DNA of 64,000 bases from Janthinobacterium sp. UMAB-56 (GTDB taxonomy: Bacteria; Pseudomonadota; Gammaproteobacteria; Burkholderiales; Burkholderiaceae_D): contig NZ_LT607661.1 in the NCBI RefSeq assembly GCF_900095265.1, forward strand, positions 1 to 64,000, read 5' to 3'. Under the pieces are notes generated by a model. The model had not been told where the DNA came from. It worked only from the letters and a program-made list of their open reading frames with translations, and did no database searches. A program made the position numbers and the translations under genes. Below, in pieces: positions 27,424 to 35,530 of this stretch (the stretch's first letter is position 1; the number at the start of each line of letters is the position of its first letter).

Positions 27424-28602
27424 TTAGCGTGCGCGAACTTGACTGATGGCCTTGCCCAGATCAATGACTGACATGGCATAAAAATAACTTCTGTTGTACT
27501 GAGTTATAGCAAAGAAGTTATTGGTTGCCAAGTGATACTCAGTTGCTTCTGAACCATTTTGCAGGTCGATCAAGCCGAACAACATATTCTGGGGTGTGGC
27601 CGAGACGGTACTCACGCCGGCCTCCTGCAATTCCCCCAGCCGGTACTTGGCCTGCAAGCCCTGGCCGATGAATTTTTCCCAGGCGCGGCTGGCCGAAACA
27701 GTGACGGGGTACGTGCTGATGGCCGGGTCATCGCGCCGCCAGCCGTGTTCGACGAGGAAATGCGCGACGCTGCCGATGGCGTCGGCCGTGGAATTGCGCA
27801 GGTCGATGTGACTATCGCCATCGAAGTCCACTGCATAGTTCATGATGCTGCTAGGCATGAATTGGGGCAGGCCGATGGCGCCCGCATACGAGCCGAGCAA
27901 GGTCAATGGATCGATGCCATCCTTGCGCGCGTACAGCAGCGCGTTTTCCAGTTCTCCCTTGAAAAACTCCATGCGCGCGGCGCGGGTCGGGCTTTCCGGA
28001 TAGGAAAACGCCAGGGTGGTCAGCGCGTCGAGCACGCGGAAGCGCCCCGTGTTGCGTCCGTACACGGTTTCCACGCCGATGATGCCGACGATGATCTCGG
28101 CCGGCACGCCATATTCCCGCTCGGCGCGCGCCAGCGCTTGCGCGTTCTCTTCCCAGAATTTCACGCCCGCGTTGATACGCACGGGTTCGATGAAGCGGGC
28201 GCTGTAGGCTTGCCAGTTCTTCGGCTTGCCGGGCGGGGCCGGTTTCATCAGCTGCACGGTCGACTCGACATAGCGCACCTTGCCGATCAGGGTATCGAGC
28301 TCGGCGCGATCAAAGCCATGTTTGGCCGACATGTCGTCGAGAAAGGCGCGAACTTCTTTCCAGTTGGCATAGTCGACAAATTCGCCTTCAAAGTCGAATT
28401 TCGCCGGTGCTTTCTTCGCAGTCGGCTTGCCGGCGACCTTCTTGACGGGCTGGGCCTTGGCCGCGCGTATGGCACGGGCGCGGTCGGCAGCGGAAATATG
28501 GCTGTTTTCGCCAGCGTGCGCGGCGGACAGGTACAGGGGAAGGGAGAGCAGCAGGGACAGGGCGGAGGTTTTGATCGGTAGCAAGGAGCGTCTCATCGGC
28601 AT
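27424..28602 (-). CDS. mltB: lytic murein transglycosylase B
   Basis: This 392-residue exported peptidoglycan lytic transglycosylase cleaves the glycan strand to form anhydro-muropeptides. The signal peptide ends near LSAAHA (about residue 29). A basic Lys/Ala/Pro linker follows, then the SLT_2 catalytic domain. The catalytic glutamate is in GIIGVETVYGRNTGRF, and SYAGAIGLPQFMPSSIMNYAVD matches the family motif. No lipobox cysteine is seen, so it is probably soluble and periplasmic. Its start overlaps the stop of the decayed upstream gene, as expected for a former operon. Confidence 0.92.
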   Translation of the reverse strand: MPMRRSLLPIKTSALSLLLSLPLYLSAAHAGENSHISAADRARAIRAAKAQPVKKVAGKPTAKKAPAKFDFEGEFVDYANWKEVRAFLDDMSAKHGFDRAELDTLIGKVRYVESTVQLMKPAPPGKPKNWQAYSARFIEPVRINAGVKFWEENAQALARAEREYGVPAEIIVGIIGVETVYGRNTGRFRVLDALTTLAFSYPESPTRAARMEFFKGELENALLYARKDGIDPLTLLGSYAGAIGLPQFMPSSIMNYAVDFDGDSHIDLRNSTADAIGSVAHFLVEHGWRRDDPAISTYPVTVSASRAWEKFIGQGLQAKYRLGELQEAGVSTVSATPQNMLFGLIDLQNGSEATEYHLATNNFFAITQYNRSYFYAMSVIDLGKAISQVRAR

Positions 28603-28885
28603 TGGGTTAACAGGCGGCGCAAGCTGCGCCGCGCGCGGAGTTGTTCATCTGGGTTGGCGTTACCATACTGCATCGCGGCATAGATTGCCAGAAACTGTGC
28701 GCTGGCGGCGTGCGGCTCTGGCGTGGCCTGGCCTGCGGCCAGCCGCGCAGCATAACCTTGCGGGCTTGCATGCGGCGCACGGCTGTAGCCGCGCCGCAAC
28801 TGCTGGCGGCAAAACTGCGCGTTCAGTGCGTCGAGCGGATTGCCATGCCGGGCCTGACGCCAGCAGCGCCAGCACGCGCGTGACG
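28593..28885 (-). pseudogene. 3' remnant of a TgpA-type transglutaminase (DUF4129 end)
   Basis: The frame ending at 28593 carries an ending typical of the cytoplasmic DUF4129 tail of TgpA-like transglutaminases: ARHGNPLDALNAQFC, then RRGYSRAPHASPQGYAARL, then FLAIYAAMQYG. No transmembrane helices or transglutaminase domain precede it. Instead the DNA runs directly into a moxR fragment. The stop overlaps the mltB start, so the original gene was the mltB neighbour. Family assignment rests on motif memory and is moderately certain. Confidence 0.6.
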
Positions 28886-28941
28886 CCATCGAGCGTCACT
28901 TGCCGCTCTTCCATCGAGCGTCACTTGCCGCTCTTCCATCG
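28886..28941. repeat. 25 bp direct tandem duplication at the pseudogene junction
   Basis: Two perfect 25 bp copies (28886-28910 and 28911-28935) plus six bases of a third lie end to end. Each copy encodes part of the MoxR motif MEERQVTLDG. Because 25 is not a multiple of three, the duplication shifts the reading frame. Confidence 0.9.
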
Positions 28942-29106
28942 CTGCGAGCAAGCCCGATGGCGTCTTCGGCGCGGCGCCGTTGATCGCGTCGGCCAGCAGG
29001 TGCTCGTCCCGCCAGTACGCAGGCGAGGGTCTGGCGGCTATGCAAGTGTTTGCCGACGAGAACTTCGCCGATTTGCTGCGCGGCCTGGTGAATTTTCGAA
29101 AACATG
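28890..29106 (-). pseudogene. 5' remnant of a MoxR-type AAA+ ATPase
   Basis: From the ATG at 29106 the frame reads MFSKIHQAAQQIGEVLVGKH, a plausible MoxR N-terminus. The Walker A region is missing. In another frame the DNA reads LLADAINGAAPKTPSGLLAA and MEERQVTLDG, matching the MoxR Walker B/sensor region (usually LLADEINRAPPKTQSALLEA). It is therefore internally deleted, frameshifted and mutated at the Walker B Glu, and it then joins the tgpA remnant. No DUF58 gene remains between them. Confidence 0.65.
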
Positions 29107-29348
29107 CTATTTCTATCACGGTAAGACGGATTATTTAATTTACAATCGCTTTGGCCAGGTCAAGCCGCGCCGCCCACCACCTGCGCGCTCGTGGTAGATT
29201 AGCGTGACAGCAAAGGCGGCAAGGGCGGCACAGACCAGCCCGTGATTTTATGCGGGAACGCGCCAGGCAGGCAGGAATGCTCTGCAGTGTTCCGGCGCGC
29301 GTTTCCGGTATGGATAGAGAGCAGAGACAGAGGTCACCAGTACAGCGC

Positions 29349-30275
29349 ATGAGCACAGCCATTTATACCCATCCCGATTGCCAGCGCCATGAAATGGGCG
29401 ACTGGCATCCTGAATCGCCGGCCCGCTTGCAGGCCATCAACGATCAATTGATCCTCGCGCACATCAGCGACCTGGTCGAGCATCGCGACGGCGTGCGCGC
29501 GCAATTGTCCGATATCGAGCGCAACCACAGCGCCACGGCCATCGGCCTGGTGCGCGACAACGTACCGCCGGCGGGCGATTACTATCCGCTCGACGGCGAC
29601 ACCTTGCTCAACGCGCACAGCTACGAGGCGGCGCTGGCCGCCGCTGGCTCGGCCGTGGCAGCTACGGACGCCGTCATCGATGGCGAGATCAGCAATGCCT
29701 TTTGCGCGATCCGCCCGCCCGGCCACCATGCGCGGCCCAGCGAGCCCATGGGTTTTTGCCTGTTCAACAATATCGCCATCGCGGCCAAGCATGCACTCGA
29801 CGTGCGCGGGCTCGAAAGAGTCGCCATCGTCGACTTTGACGTGCACCATGGCAATGGCACGGCCGAATCCGTGGCGCACGATCCGCGCATCCTGATGGTC
29901 AGCTTTTTCCAGCACCCGTTTTATCCGTACAGCGACGTGGAATCGTATACGGACACGCGCGTTAACGTGCCCGTGCCGGCCCGTTCGAAAGGCGATGTCG
30001 TGCGCCAGTTGGTGCTCGATCACTGGTTGCCCGCGCTGCATCGCCAGCAGCCGCAGATGATTTTCATTTCCGCCGGTTTCGATGCCCACCGCGAAGACGA
30101 CGTGGGCGGCATGGGCCTGGTGGAGGCCGATTACACGTGGATGACACAGCAGATGATGGCCGTGGCCAGCCAGTACGGCCAGGGCCGCATCGTCAGCTGT
30201 CTCGAAGGGGGCTACAATCTGTCGTCCCTGGGCCGCAGCGTGGCCGCGCACGTGAAGGCGCTGGCGGAGCTGTAA
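29349..30275 (+). CDS. histone deacetylase family protein (acetylpolyamine/acetoin hydrolase-like)
   Basis: This 308-residue zinc deacylase starts at 29349 (MSTAIYTHPDCQRHEMG). Active-site features of the arginase/HDAC fold are intact: RPPGHHA with the tandem histidines, the zinc ligands in VDFDVHHGNGT, and Asp in SAGFDAHREDD. GGYN supplies the late glycine-tyrosine element. The bacterial substrate is not known from sequence; acetylpolyamines or acylated amines are options. It is a single gene facing away from the moxR/tgpA scar. Confidence 0.88.
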   Translation: MSTAIYTHPDCQRHEMGDWHPESPARLQAINDQLILAHISDLVEHRDGVRAQLSDIERNHSATAIGLVRDNVPPAGDYYPLDGDTLLNAHSYEAALAAAGSAVAATDAVIDGEISNAFCAIRPPGHHARPSEPMGFCLFNNIAIAAKHALDVRGLERVAIVDFDVHHGNGTAESVAHDPRILMVSFFQHPFYPYSDVESYTDTRVNVPVPARSKGDVVRQLVLDHWLPALHRQQPQMIFISAGFDAHREDDVGGMGLVEADYTWMTQQMMAVASQYGQGRIVSCLEGGYNLSSLGRSVAAHVKALAEL

Positions 30276-30308
30276 TGGTTGCGCTGTAATGGTTGAGCTG
30301 TAACTACA
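30267..30308. repeat. 14 bp tandem repeat at the end of the HDAC-like gene
   Basis: The unit GAGCTGTAATGGTT (30267-30280) is followed by GCGCTGTAATGGTT and then GAGCTGTAACTACA. The HDAC stop codon is in the first copy and the converging gene's stop is close to the third. Confidence 0.7.
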
Positions 30309-30696
30309 GCAGGCTGGGACGGCTGCGGGAATTCGTGTGGCGGTGGGTCTGGTAATCGAGCGCGTCGCCGGCCATGAAGCGGCGCCAGGCTTGTGTGTAG
30401 ACGAGCGATGATTTATCCGCGTCAAAGCTGTCGAGCTGCAACATGTCGCGGTGGTGCTTGATTTCATTGACCAATTGGTCATACAGCATTTGCAAGCCAT
30501 AGCTGTCGGCGCTCTGGCGTTTCAGGCGCTCTTCCAGTTGCACCACTTGCCCCTGCAACTGCCGGCATTGCTTCTTCCACTGCAACAGGCTGCCATTGCC
30601 CGGCACGCGCTTGGGCGTCGCCTTGGCCGGGCGCGGGCTGCCGCGTTCGCATTGCGCGTGTGCCGCCGGCGCCTTGCCAGTGTGTTTCATCATCAT
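30304..30696 (-). CDS. hypothetical coiled-coil protein
   Basis: This 130-residue basic protein is not assigned to a family. A low-complexity N-terminus (about 1-35) leads into a predicted coiled coil, QWKKQCRQLQGQVVQLEERL. A segment with LVNEIKHHRDMLQLDSFDAD and an Arg/Ser/His-rich end follow. Three consecutive ATG codons (30696, 30693, 30690) make the start ambiguous. Codon use has the GC bias of real genes here, and the intergenic region upstream is AT-rich as expected for a promoter. Confidence 0.6.
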   Translation of the reverse strand: MMMKHTGKAPAAHAQCERGSPRPAKATPKRVPGNGSLLQWKKQCRQLQGQVVQLEERLKRQSADSYGLQMLYDQLVNEIKHHRDMLQLDSFDADKSSLVYTQAWRRFMAGDALDYQTHRHTNSRSRPSLL

Positions 30697-30858
30697 ATCG
30701 CCGATTTCCCCATTGCTTATCTCCCTGCGCGTGGCTGTAGCCAGCCTGGAAATAATTGCTTTTCATTTAAGAGGCGATATTAGAGCATACTTTTTTGTTT
30801 CTTTCAGTAAATATAAAAATCCATATAGAAATATTTCACATGGCTGCCCACGCCCGCC

Positions 30859-31656
30859 TTACGGGCGCTGTGCTGCCGGCAAGGGCGCTGCGGGGGCGGC
30901 TTCGGCCATTTTTTCATCGTCGGCGTAGGTCAGGGTCAGCAGGGTATTGTCGTCCCAGCTCACGTCATGCAAGGGCGGCACGTAGCGTTGCCGGTCTTGC
31001 GTGACGCGGATGTCCAGGATGCGCTCGCCCGAGCGCGCCTGCACGGCAAGCAGCTTGCGCGCCACGGGAAACGGCACGTATATCAACGACGAGTGGCATG
31101 GCCCGCCCGCCAGGCGGAACACGTTGCGCCGGACAAAGGGCAGGTCATCCTGCTCGACGGCCCAGCGGATTTCGCATTCCAGGCGCAAGTCGCCCAGGCG
31201 GCGCATATTTTCGGGCAGGCCCGGTGTGTGGATGTCGGCGCGCCAGCGCAAGGTGTCGCGCTTCTTGTTGCTGACCAGGTCGGCATTCGCATCGTAGGCA
31301 GTCTTGTCGCGTGTCAAGGTGAAGCCGCCGTCCGCCGACAGTGGCACAGGGATCGACAGGTTGTCGGCCGACAGGTGCAGGGTCACGCCATCGAGCCTGG
31401 CCTGGGGCGTGGCGGGGATCAGCATGAAGCGTAGCGGCGCGTCCGGCGCCAGGCGCCGGTGGTCGGCATAGGCGTCGAGTCCCTTGAGCATGGTGCGGTA
31501 GGGGCGCAGGTCGGGATCGCGCGTGCCTTGCACGTCGACAATCTGCTGCATTTCCACACTGGCCGCATCGCCGGGCACCGCCGGCTGTTCCTGGGCCATG
31601 GCGGGCGACAGGCAGGCGCAAAGAAGGGCGGGGAGGAGGTAGCGGGGACGTTGCAT
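30859..31656 (-). CDS. exported hypothetical protein
   Basis: This 265-residue protein starts at 31656, with a signal peptide (MQRPRYLLPALLCACLSPAMAQ). I do not recognise the family. The mature part is predicted mostly beta, with YRTMLKGLDAYADHRRLAPD near residue 60 and FRLAGGPCHSSLIYVPFPVA near 195. It ends in an Ala/Pro-rich tail. No catalytic motif or membrane anchor is evident. It is likely periplasmic and appears monocistronic. Confidence 0.7.
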   Translation of the reverse strand: MQRPRYLLPALLCACLSPAMAQEQPAVPGDAASVEMQQIVDVQGTRDPDLRPYRTMLKGLDAYADHRRLAPDAPLRFMLIPATPQARLDGVTLHLSADNLSIPVPLSADGGFTLTRDKTAYDANADLVSNKKRDTLRWRADIHTPGLPENMRRLGDLRLECEIRWAVEQDDLPFVRRNVFRLAGGPCHSSLIYVPFPVARKLLAVQARSGERILDIRVTQDRQRYVPPLHDVSWDDNTLLTLTYADDEKMAEAAPAAPLPAAQRP

Positions 31657-31858
31657 GGAGTGCGTGCCAGGTTGAGCGTGCAATGGGAGAAACCGGCCAG
31701 GCTGGACGGACTGCGGATATTATCATTCAAGTAACTGCCAAATTATCACCAATTGTCTCGTTCGCGTCGCACGGCTGGCGCTGGTGGTGGAAAATGCGAC
31801 GTCGTGGCGGCAACCACGTAAAATAGCGGATTGACCGAACGATTTTGAAAGCAAGAGC

Positions 31859-32806
31859 ATGGCGATACAATGGTACCCAGGACACATGAACGCGGCCCGC
31901 AAGAAAGCGGCCGAGACCATGGAAAACACCGATCTGGTGATTGAAGTGGTGGACGCGCGCCTGCCGGCAGCCAGTTGCAATCCCATGGTGGACGAGCTGC
32001 GCCTGTTCCGCCAGCGCCCTTGCCTGAAGATCCTCAACAAGACCGACCTGGCCGATCCTGCCGCCACCGCCGCCTGGGTCGCTTATTTCAATGCCCAGGA
32101 AGGCGTGACCGCGTATGCGATGACGACCAAGAAGCCTGGCGACGTGGCGCGCATCCCCGACCTGGCCAAGTCGCTGGCGCCGCACCGCGGCGTGCCGACC
32201 AAGCCGCTGCGCATCATGATCATGGGCATCCCCAACGTGGGCAAGTCGACGCTGATGAACGCGCTGCTGAAAAAGCGCGTGGCCAAGGTGGGCGACGAGC
32301 CGGCAGTGACGAAGATGCAGCAAAAGCTGTACCTGGACAAGAACACCATCCTCGTCGACACGCCCGGCATGCTGTGGCCAAAGATTGCCATCCCCAGTGA
32401 CGGCCTGATGCTGGCGGCCAGCCACGCCATCGGCTCGAACGCGCTGATCGAAGAGGAAGTGGCCGTCTTCCTGGCCGAGGAATTGCTCAAGCGCTATCCG
32501 GACTTGCTGACGGCCCGCTACGGCACCAAGGTCGATGAAGTCGATGCCATCGGCGTGGTCGAAGGCATCGCCGCCAAGCGCGGCTTCCGCATCAAGGGCG
32601 GCGACTACGATTTCGAGAAAGCGTCGCACACCTTGCTGCTCGACTACCGCAGCGGCATCCTCGGACGCATCTCGCTGGAAACGCCCGATACGCGCGCGGC
32701 CTTGCTGGCACAGCACGCGGCCGAGATGGCGGAAAAAGCGGCCAAGGCGGCGGAGATTGCCGCCGAAAAGGCGAAAAATGCGGCGCGCGGCAAGCGCGGC
32801 ACGTAA
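31859..32806 (+). CDS. ylqF: ribosome biogenesis GTPase YlqF/RbgA
   Basis: This 315-residue circularly permuted GTPase assists large-subunit maturation. The G4 motif LNKTDLAD (about residue 59) comes before G1 (MGIPNVGKSTLMNALL, about 122) and G3 (DTPGML), the hallmark of this family. The N-terminus IQWYPGHMNAARK is diagnostic. The C-terminus carries an Ala/Lys/Glu-rich helix extension (AAEMAEKAAKAAEIAAEKAK). Confidence 0.93.
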   Translation: MAIQWYPGHMNAARKKAAETMENTDLVIEVVDARLPAASCNPMVDELRLFRQRPCLKILNKTDLADPAATAAWVAYFNAQEGVTAYAMTTKKPGDVARIPDLAKSLAPHRGVPTKPLRIMIMGIPNVGKSTLMNALLKKRVAKVGDEPAVTKMQQKLYLDKNTILVDTPGMLWPKIAIPSDGLMLAASHAIGSNALIEEEVAVFLAEELLKRYPDLLTARYGTKVDEVDAIGVVEGIAAKRGFRIKGGDYDFEKASHTLLLDYRSGILGRISLETPDTRAALLAQHAAEMAEKAAKAAEIAAEKAKNAARGKRGT

Positions 32807-32911
32807 GTAAAAAAAAGCCGCTAGTTGAACTGACTCCCGATGACGTTGGCGTCGAGCCAGCCGTTAGCGGTGTTGAGGGTCTCGGCGTCCCCGTCTGACC
32901 CCGGCTGACTG

Positions 32912-33730
32912 CTAATTTTCGCCCGCTGTCCCAAACCTGAAGCTGGTGACTGCCAGCGCGCCGAAGAAATCCTCCTCGTGGTACACCACCTGCGCCGCTT
33001 CCTGCTCGGCCGCGCCCAGCGCCACCATCAGCGGCAGCAAATGGTCTTCCTGCGGATGGGCCTGGCGCGCGCCGGGTGCCTGGTCCCAGGCCAGCAATTG
33101 CTGCAGGCGCTGCTGCGGCGGCAAGGCCATGGTCTGGCGCAGCCAGGCGTCAAACTGGTGCGAGGCGACGGCGCCCGCCTGGCCGAACTGGCGCAGGTTA
33201 TGGTAGGACAGGCCGCTGCCCAGTATCAGCACGCCCTGCCGGCGCAGGATGGCCAGCGCGCGGCCCACTTCGACGTGCGTGAGCGGATCGTAGCCGTGTT
33301 TCAGCGACAATTGCACCAGCGGCACGTCCGCCTGCGGGTAAATGGGGAAGAGGGCGCTGAAAGTGCCGTGGTCGAAACCGCGCTCATGGTCCAGGCGCGC
33401 CGGATGGCCGGCCGCGTCGAGCAGTTGCTTGACCTGCGCCGCCAGTGCAGGCGCGCCCGGTGCCGGGTACTGGATCTGGTAGGTATGCGGCGGAAAGCCC
33501 GAATAGTCATAAATCATGCCCGGCCGGGAGCTGGCCGAGACGAGAAACTGCGGCCCTTCCCAATGCGCCGTGACGACCAGCACGGCTGTCGGGCGCGCGC
33601 CGATCTGGCGCGGGATATCCTGCAACGATGCTTCGAGCACGTCGTAGCGGCCACCGAACTGGTCTTTCATGAAGGGCCACGGGCCGCCGCCGTGCGACAG
33701 GAAGTAAGTGGGGAAGGTGTGCTCTTGCAT
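32912..33730 (-). CDS. ygiD: class III extradiol dioxygenase, YgiD/DODA type
   Basis: This 272-residue LigB-type non-haem metal dioxygenase starts MQEHTFPTYFLSHGGGPWPF. That segment contains the first metal-ligand His, and further ligands are likely in TAHWEG and FDHGTFSALFPIYP. Homologues cleave DOPA at the 4,5-position in vitro. The natural bacterial substrate is uncertain. It is divergently transcribed from a LysR gene, which suggests local regulation by it. Confidence 0.85.
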   Translation of the reverse strand: MQEHTFPTYFLSHGGGPWPFMKDQFGGRYDVLEASLQDIPRQIGARPTAVLVVTAHWEGPQFLVSASSRPGMIYDYSGFPPHTYQIQYPAPGAPALAAQVKQLLDAAGHPARLDHERGFDHGTFSALFPIYPQADVPLVQLSLKHGYDPLTHVEVGRALAILRRQGVLILGSGLSYHNLRQFGQAGAVASHQFDAWLRQTMALPPQQRLQQLLAWDQAPGARQAHPQEDHLLPLMVALGAAEQEAAQVVYHEEDFFGALAVTSFRFGTAGEN

Positions 33731-33804
33731 GGCGGCTCCGGGGTGGAATGACTGATGCCACCGATGATAGTGATGTGCGGCCAGTTGATCAAGATCGCAA
33801 TTAT

Positions 33805-33814
33805 TGATATATCA
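33805..33814. promoter_or_regulatory. palindrome in the ygiD-lysR divergent promoter
   Basis: TGATATATCA is a perfect 10 bp palindrome in an AT-rich 112 bp divergent region, 29 bp before the LysR start. It is a candidate operator for the adjacent regulator, by position only. Confidence 0.4.
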
Positions 33815-33842
33815 TTTCCATTTTGTTGATGATTGGGCCGTC

Positions 33843-34736
33843 ATGGATACCTTGCGCAGCATGCGCGTGTTTCGCGCCGTGGTGGAACTGGACAGTTTTG
33901 TGCGTGCCAGCGAGCGCCTCGATTTGTCGCCGGCCATGGTCAGCAAGCACGTGATGCACCTGGAGCGGCACCTGGGCGCGCGGTTGCTGAACCGCAGCAG
34001 CCGCCACCTGAGCCTGACGGAAATCGGCAAAGTGTATTTTGAACAGTGCCGCGACATGCTCGACAATCTGGAGGAGGTCGAAGCGACCGTGGGCCGCACA
34101 ACGGTGGTGCCGCGCGGCATGCTGCGCCTGAGTGCGCCCGTCTGGTTCGCCAACGCCATTTTTACGCGCACCCTGGTGGCTTACCGCGAGCGCTACCCGG
34201 AAGTGACCTTCGACATCGACTTGAGCGGGCGCGTGGTCAACCTGGTGGAAGAGGGTTTCGATCTGGCCCTGCGCGTGAGCCAGGCCCAATCGCCGACCCT
34301 GATCGCGCGGCCCATCGGCAGCATCGCCTTTCACCTGGTGGCTGCTCCCGCCTACCTGGCGCGCGCGGGCCAGCCGCAACTGCCGCAAGACCTGGCGCGG
34401 CACGCCATGATCAGCTATTCGCTATTATCTAATGGTAATGAATTGGCCTTCGACGGACCGCAGGGACGCGAGACGGTGAAGTTCTCGCCCGTACTGCAAT
34501 GCAATAACGAAAGCCTGCTGCATGCAGCCGCGCTCGATGGCATGGGTATCGCCCTGCTGCCGTCGTGGCAAACGGATGCCGACCTGGCGGAGGGGCGGCT
34601 GCTGCGCCTCTTCGACGGCTACCAGCTGGCGGGCGGCAAGGTGTATGCCGTCTACACGAGTCGCCGCTACCTGTCGTCGAAAGTGCGCACCTTCATCGAC
34701 TTCCTGGCTGATGAAGGGCGCCTGGGGGCTGACTAG
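33843..34736 (+). CDS. LysR family transcriptional regulator
   Basis: This 297-residue regulator starts at 33843 (MDTLRSMRVF). The N-terminal winged HTH is typical: FRAVVELDSFVRASERLDLS, then MVSKHVMHLERHLGARLLNR. A periplasmic-binding-like effector domain follows from about residue 90 (RGMLRLSAPVWFANAIFTRT). It probably controls the divergent ygiD gene and itself. Its closest relatives are DsdC/AaeR-type regulators acting on oxidoreductases, but the effector is unknown. Confidence 0.9.
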   Translation: MDTLRSMRVFRAVVELDSFVRASERLDLSPAMVSKHVMHLERHLGARLLNRSSRHLSLTEIGKVYFEQCRDMLDNLEEVEATVGRTTVVPRGMLRLSAPVWFANAIFTRTLVAYRERYPEVTFDIDLSGRVVNLVEEGFDLALRVSQAQSPTLIARPIGSIAFHLVAAPAYLARAGQPQLPQDLARHAMISYSLLSNGNELAFDGPQGRETVKFSPVLQCNNESLLHAAALDGMGIALLPSWQTDADLAEGRLLRLFDGYQLAGGKVYAVYTSRRYLSSKVRTFIDFLADEGRLGAD

Positions 34737-35281
34737 CCGAGCGAGCGCTTGACGTCGATCAGCGCGAACAGGCGCGCGCTGCGCATCCACGCCAGTACCA
34801 GCGCTGCCAACTGCGTCACCAGCAAGCCGGCCACGCTGGCCTGTGGACCGGGTGCGGCCAGCTTCAGGCGCGCCACGCCCAGCAGCGCATACAGGGTCAG
34901 TCCCAGCAAGGTGATGACGAGGTAGATGGCCAGGCAGGCCAGCGGACGCCGGCGCAGCATGCCGAGGCCGCGCCACCAGGCCTTGATGGCCGAGGTGCGG
35001 CGACGGTCGACGGCCAGCGCCGCGCGGCCCGCGTCGAGCGTGGCGCTGGCCAGCAGGAACAGCAAGCCCGTGCGCGCACCGCCCCAGGCGTTGCTGGCGC
35101 TGGGCGTGGTGACGGAGGACGCGTGCGGCGAAGCCAGGGCAATGCCGTCGGCGGATGGCGCCAGCGGCATGGCGACAATGCAAAGGGCCTTGAGCTTGCC
35201 CGAGATGGGGAAAAAACCAATGCTGCGGCGCGTGCTGCGGGGATTTGGCAGCCCCGGGCGCGTTGTGCTGCGACTTTCCAT
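34733..35281 (-). pseudogene. truncated integral membrane protein (C-terminal part)
   Basis: The last 115 residues look like a genuine membrane protein. LLFLLASATLDAGRAALAVD is followed by KAWWRGLGMLRRRPLACLAI, a helix LVITLLGLTLYALLGVARL and a final helix before ARLFALIDVKRSLG. The upstream half of the frame is low-complexity Ser/Arg/Pro sequence with no membrane character, so the true N-terminus seems lost. The stop overlaps the LysR gene end by four bases. A functional short protein is possible but less likely. Confidence 0.5.
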
Positions 35282-35432
35282 GCGTGACTCCCGCAGTGAC
35301 TTGTTGACTTTCAGATGCAGTCGGCTGCGCCCTGGATGGCCGCGCGCACTTCGCACTTTACTTAATATACCTATAAAAATGCCAAATTAATAATGAAATA
35401 TTGGCGGAAGGAAATTGCCACCGGGCTGGTGC

Positions 35433-35460
35433 TTGCGGCGCCATGCACCCTGCGTATAAT
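35433..35460 (+). promoter_or_regulatory. promoter candidate for the TonB receptor-like gene
   Basis: TTGCGG (35433-35438) and a consensus TATAAT (35455-35460) are separated by 16 bp. The predicted start is about 65 nt upstream of the ATG at 35531, which supports the inner start codon. Confidence 0.5.
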
Positions 35461-35530
35461 GAGCGGCTTTTGCCATCCCTCCGTGCCACTGGCGTGCGTC
35501 CGCGCCGCAGTGACGCCTCAGCCTGCCGCC

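Noticed and set aside
35393-35530. N-terminal extension of the plugless receptor frame as a possible plug
   Set aside because: The 46 residues have no plug features and overlap a consensus TATAAT promoter.
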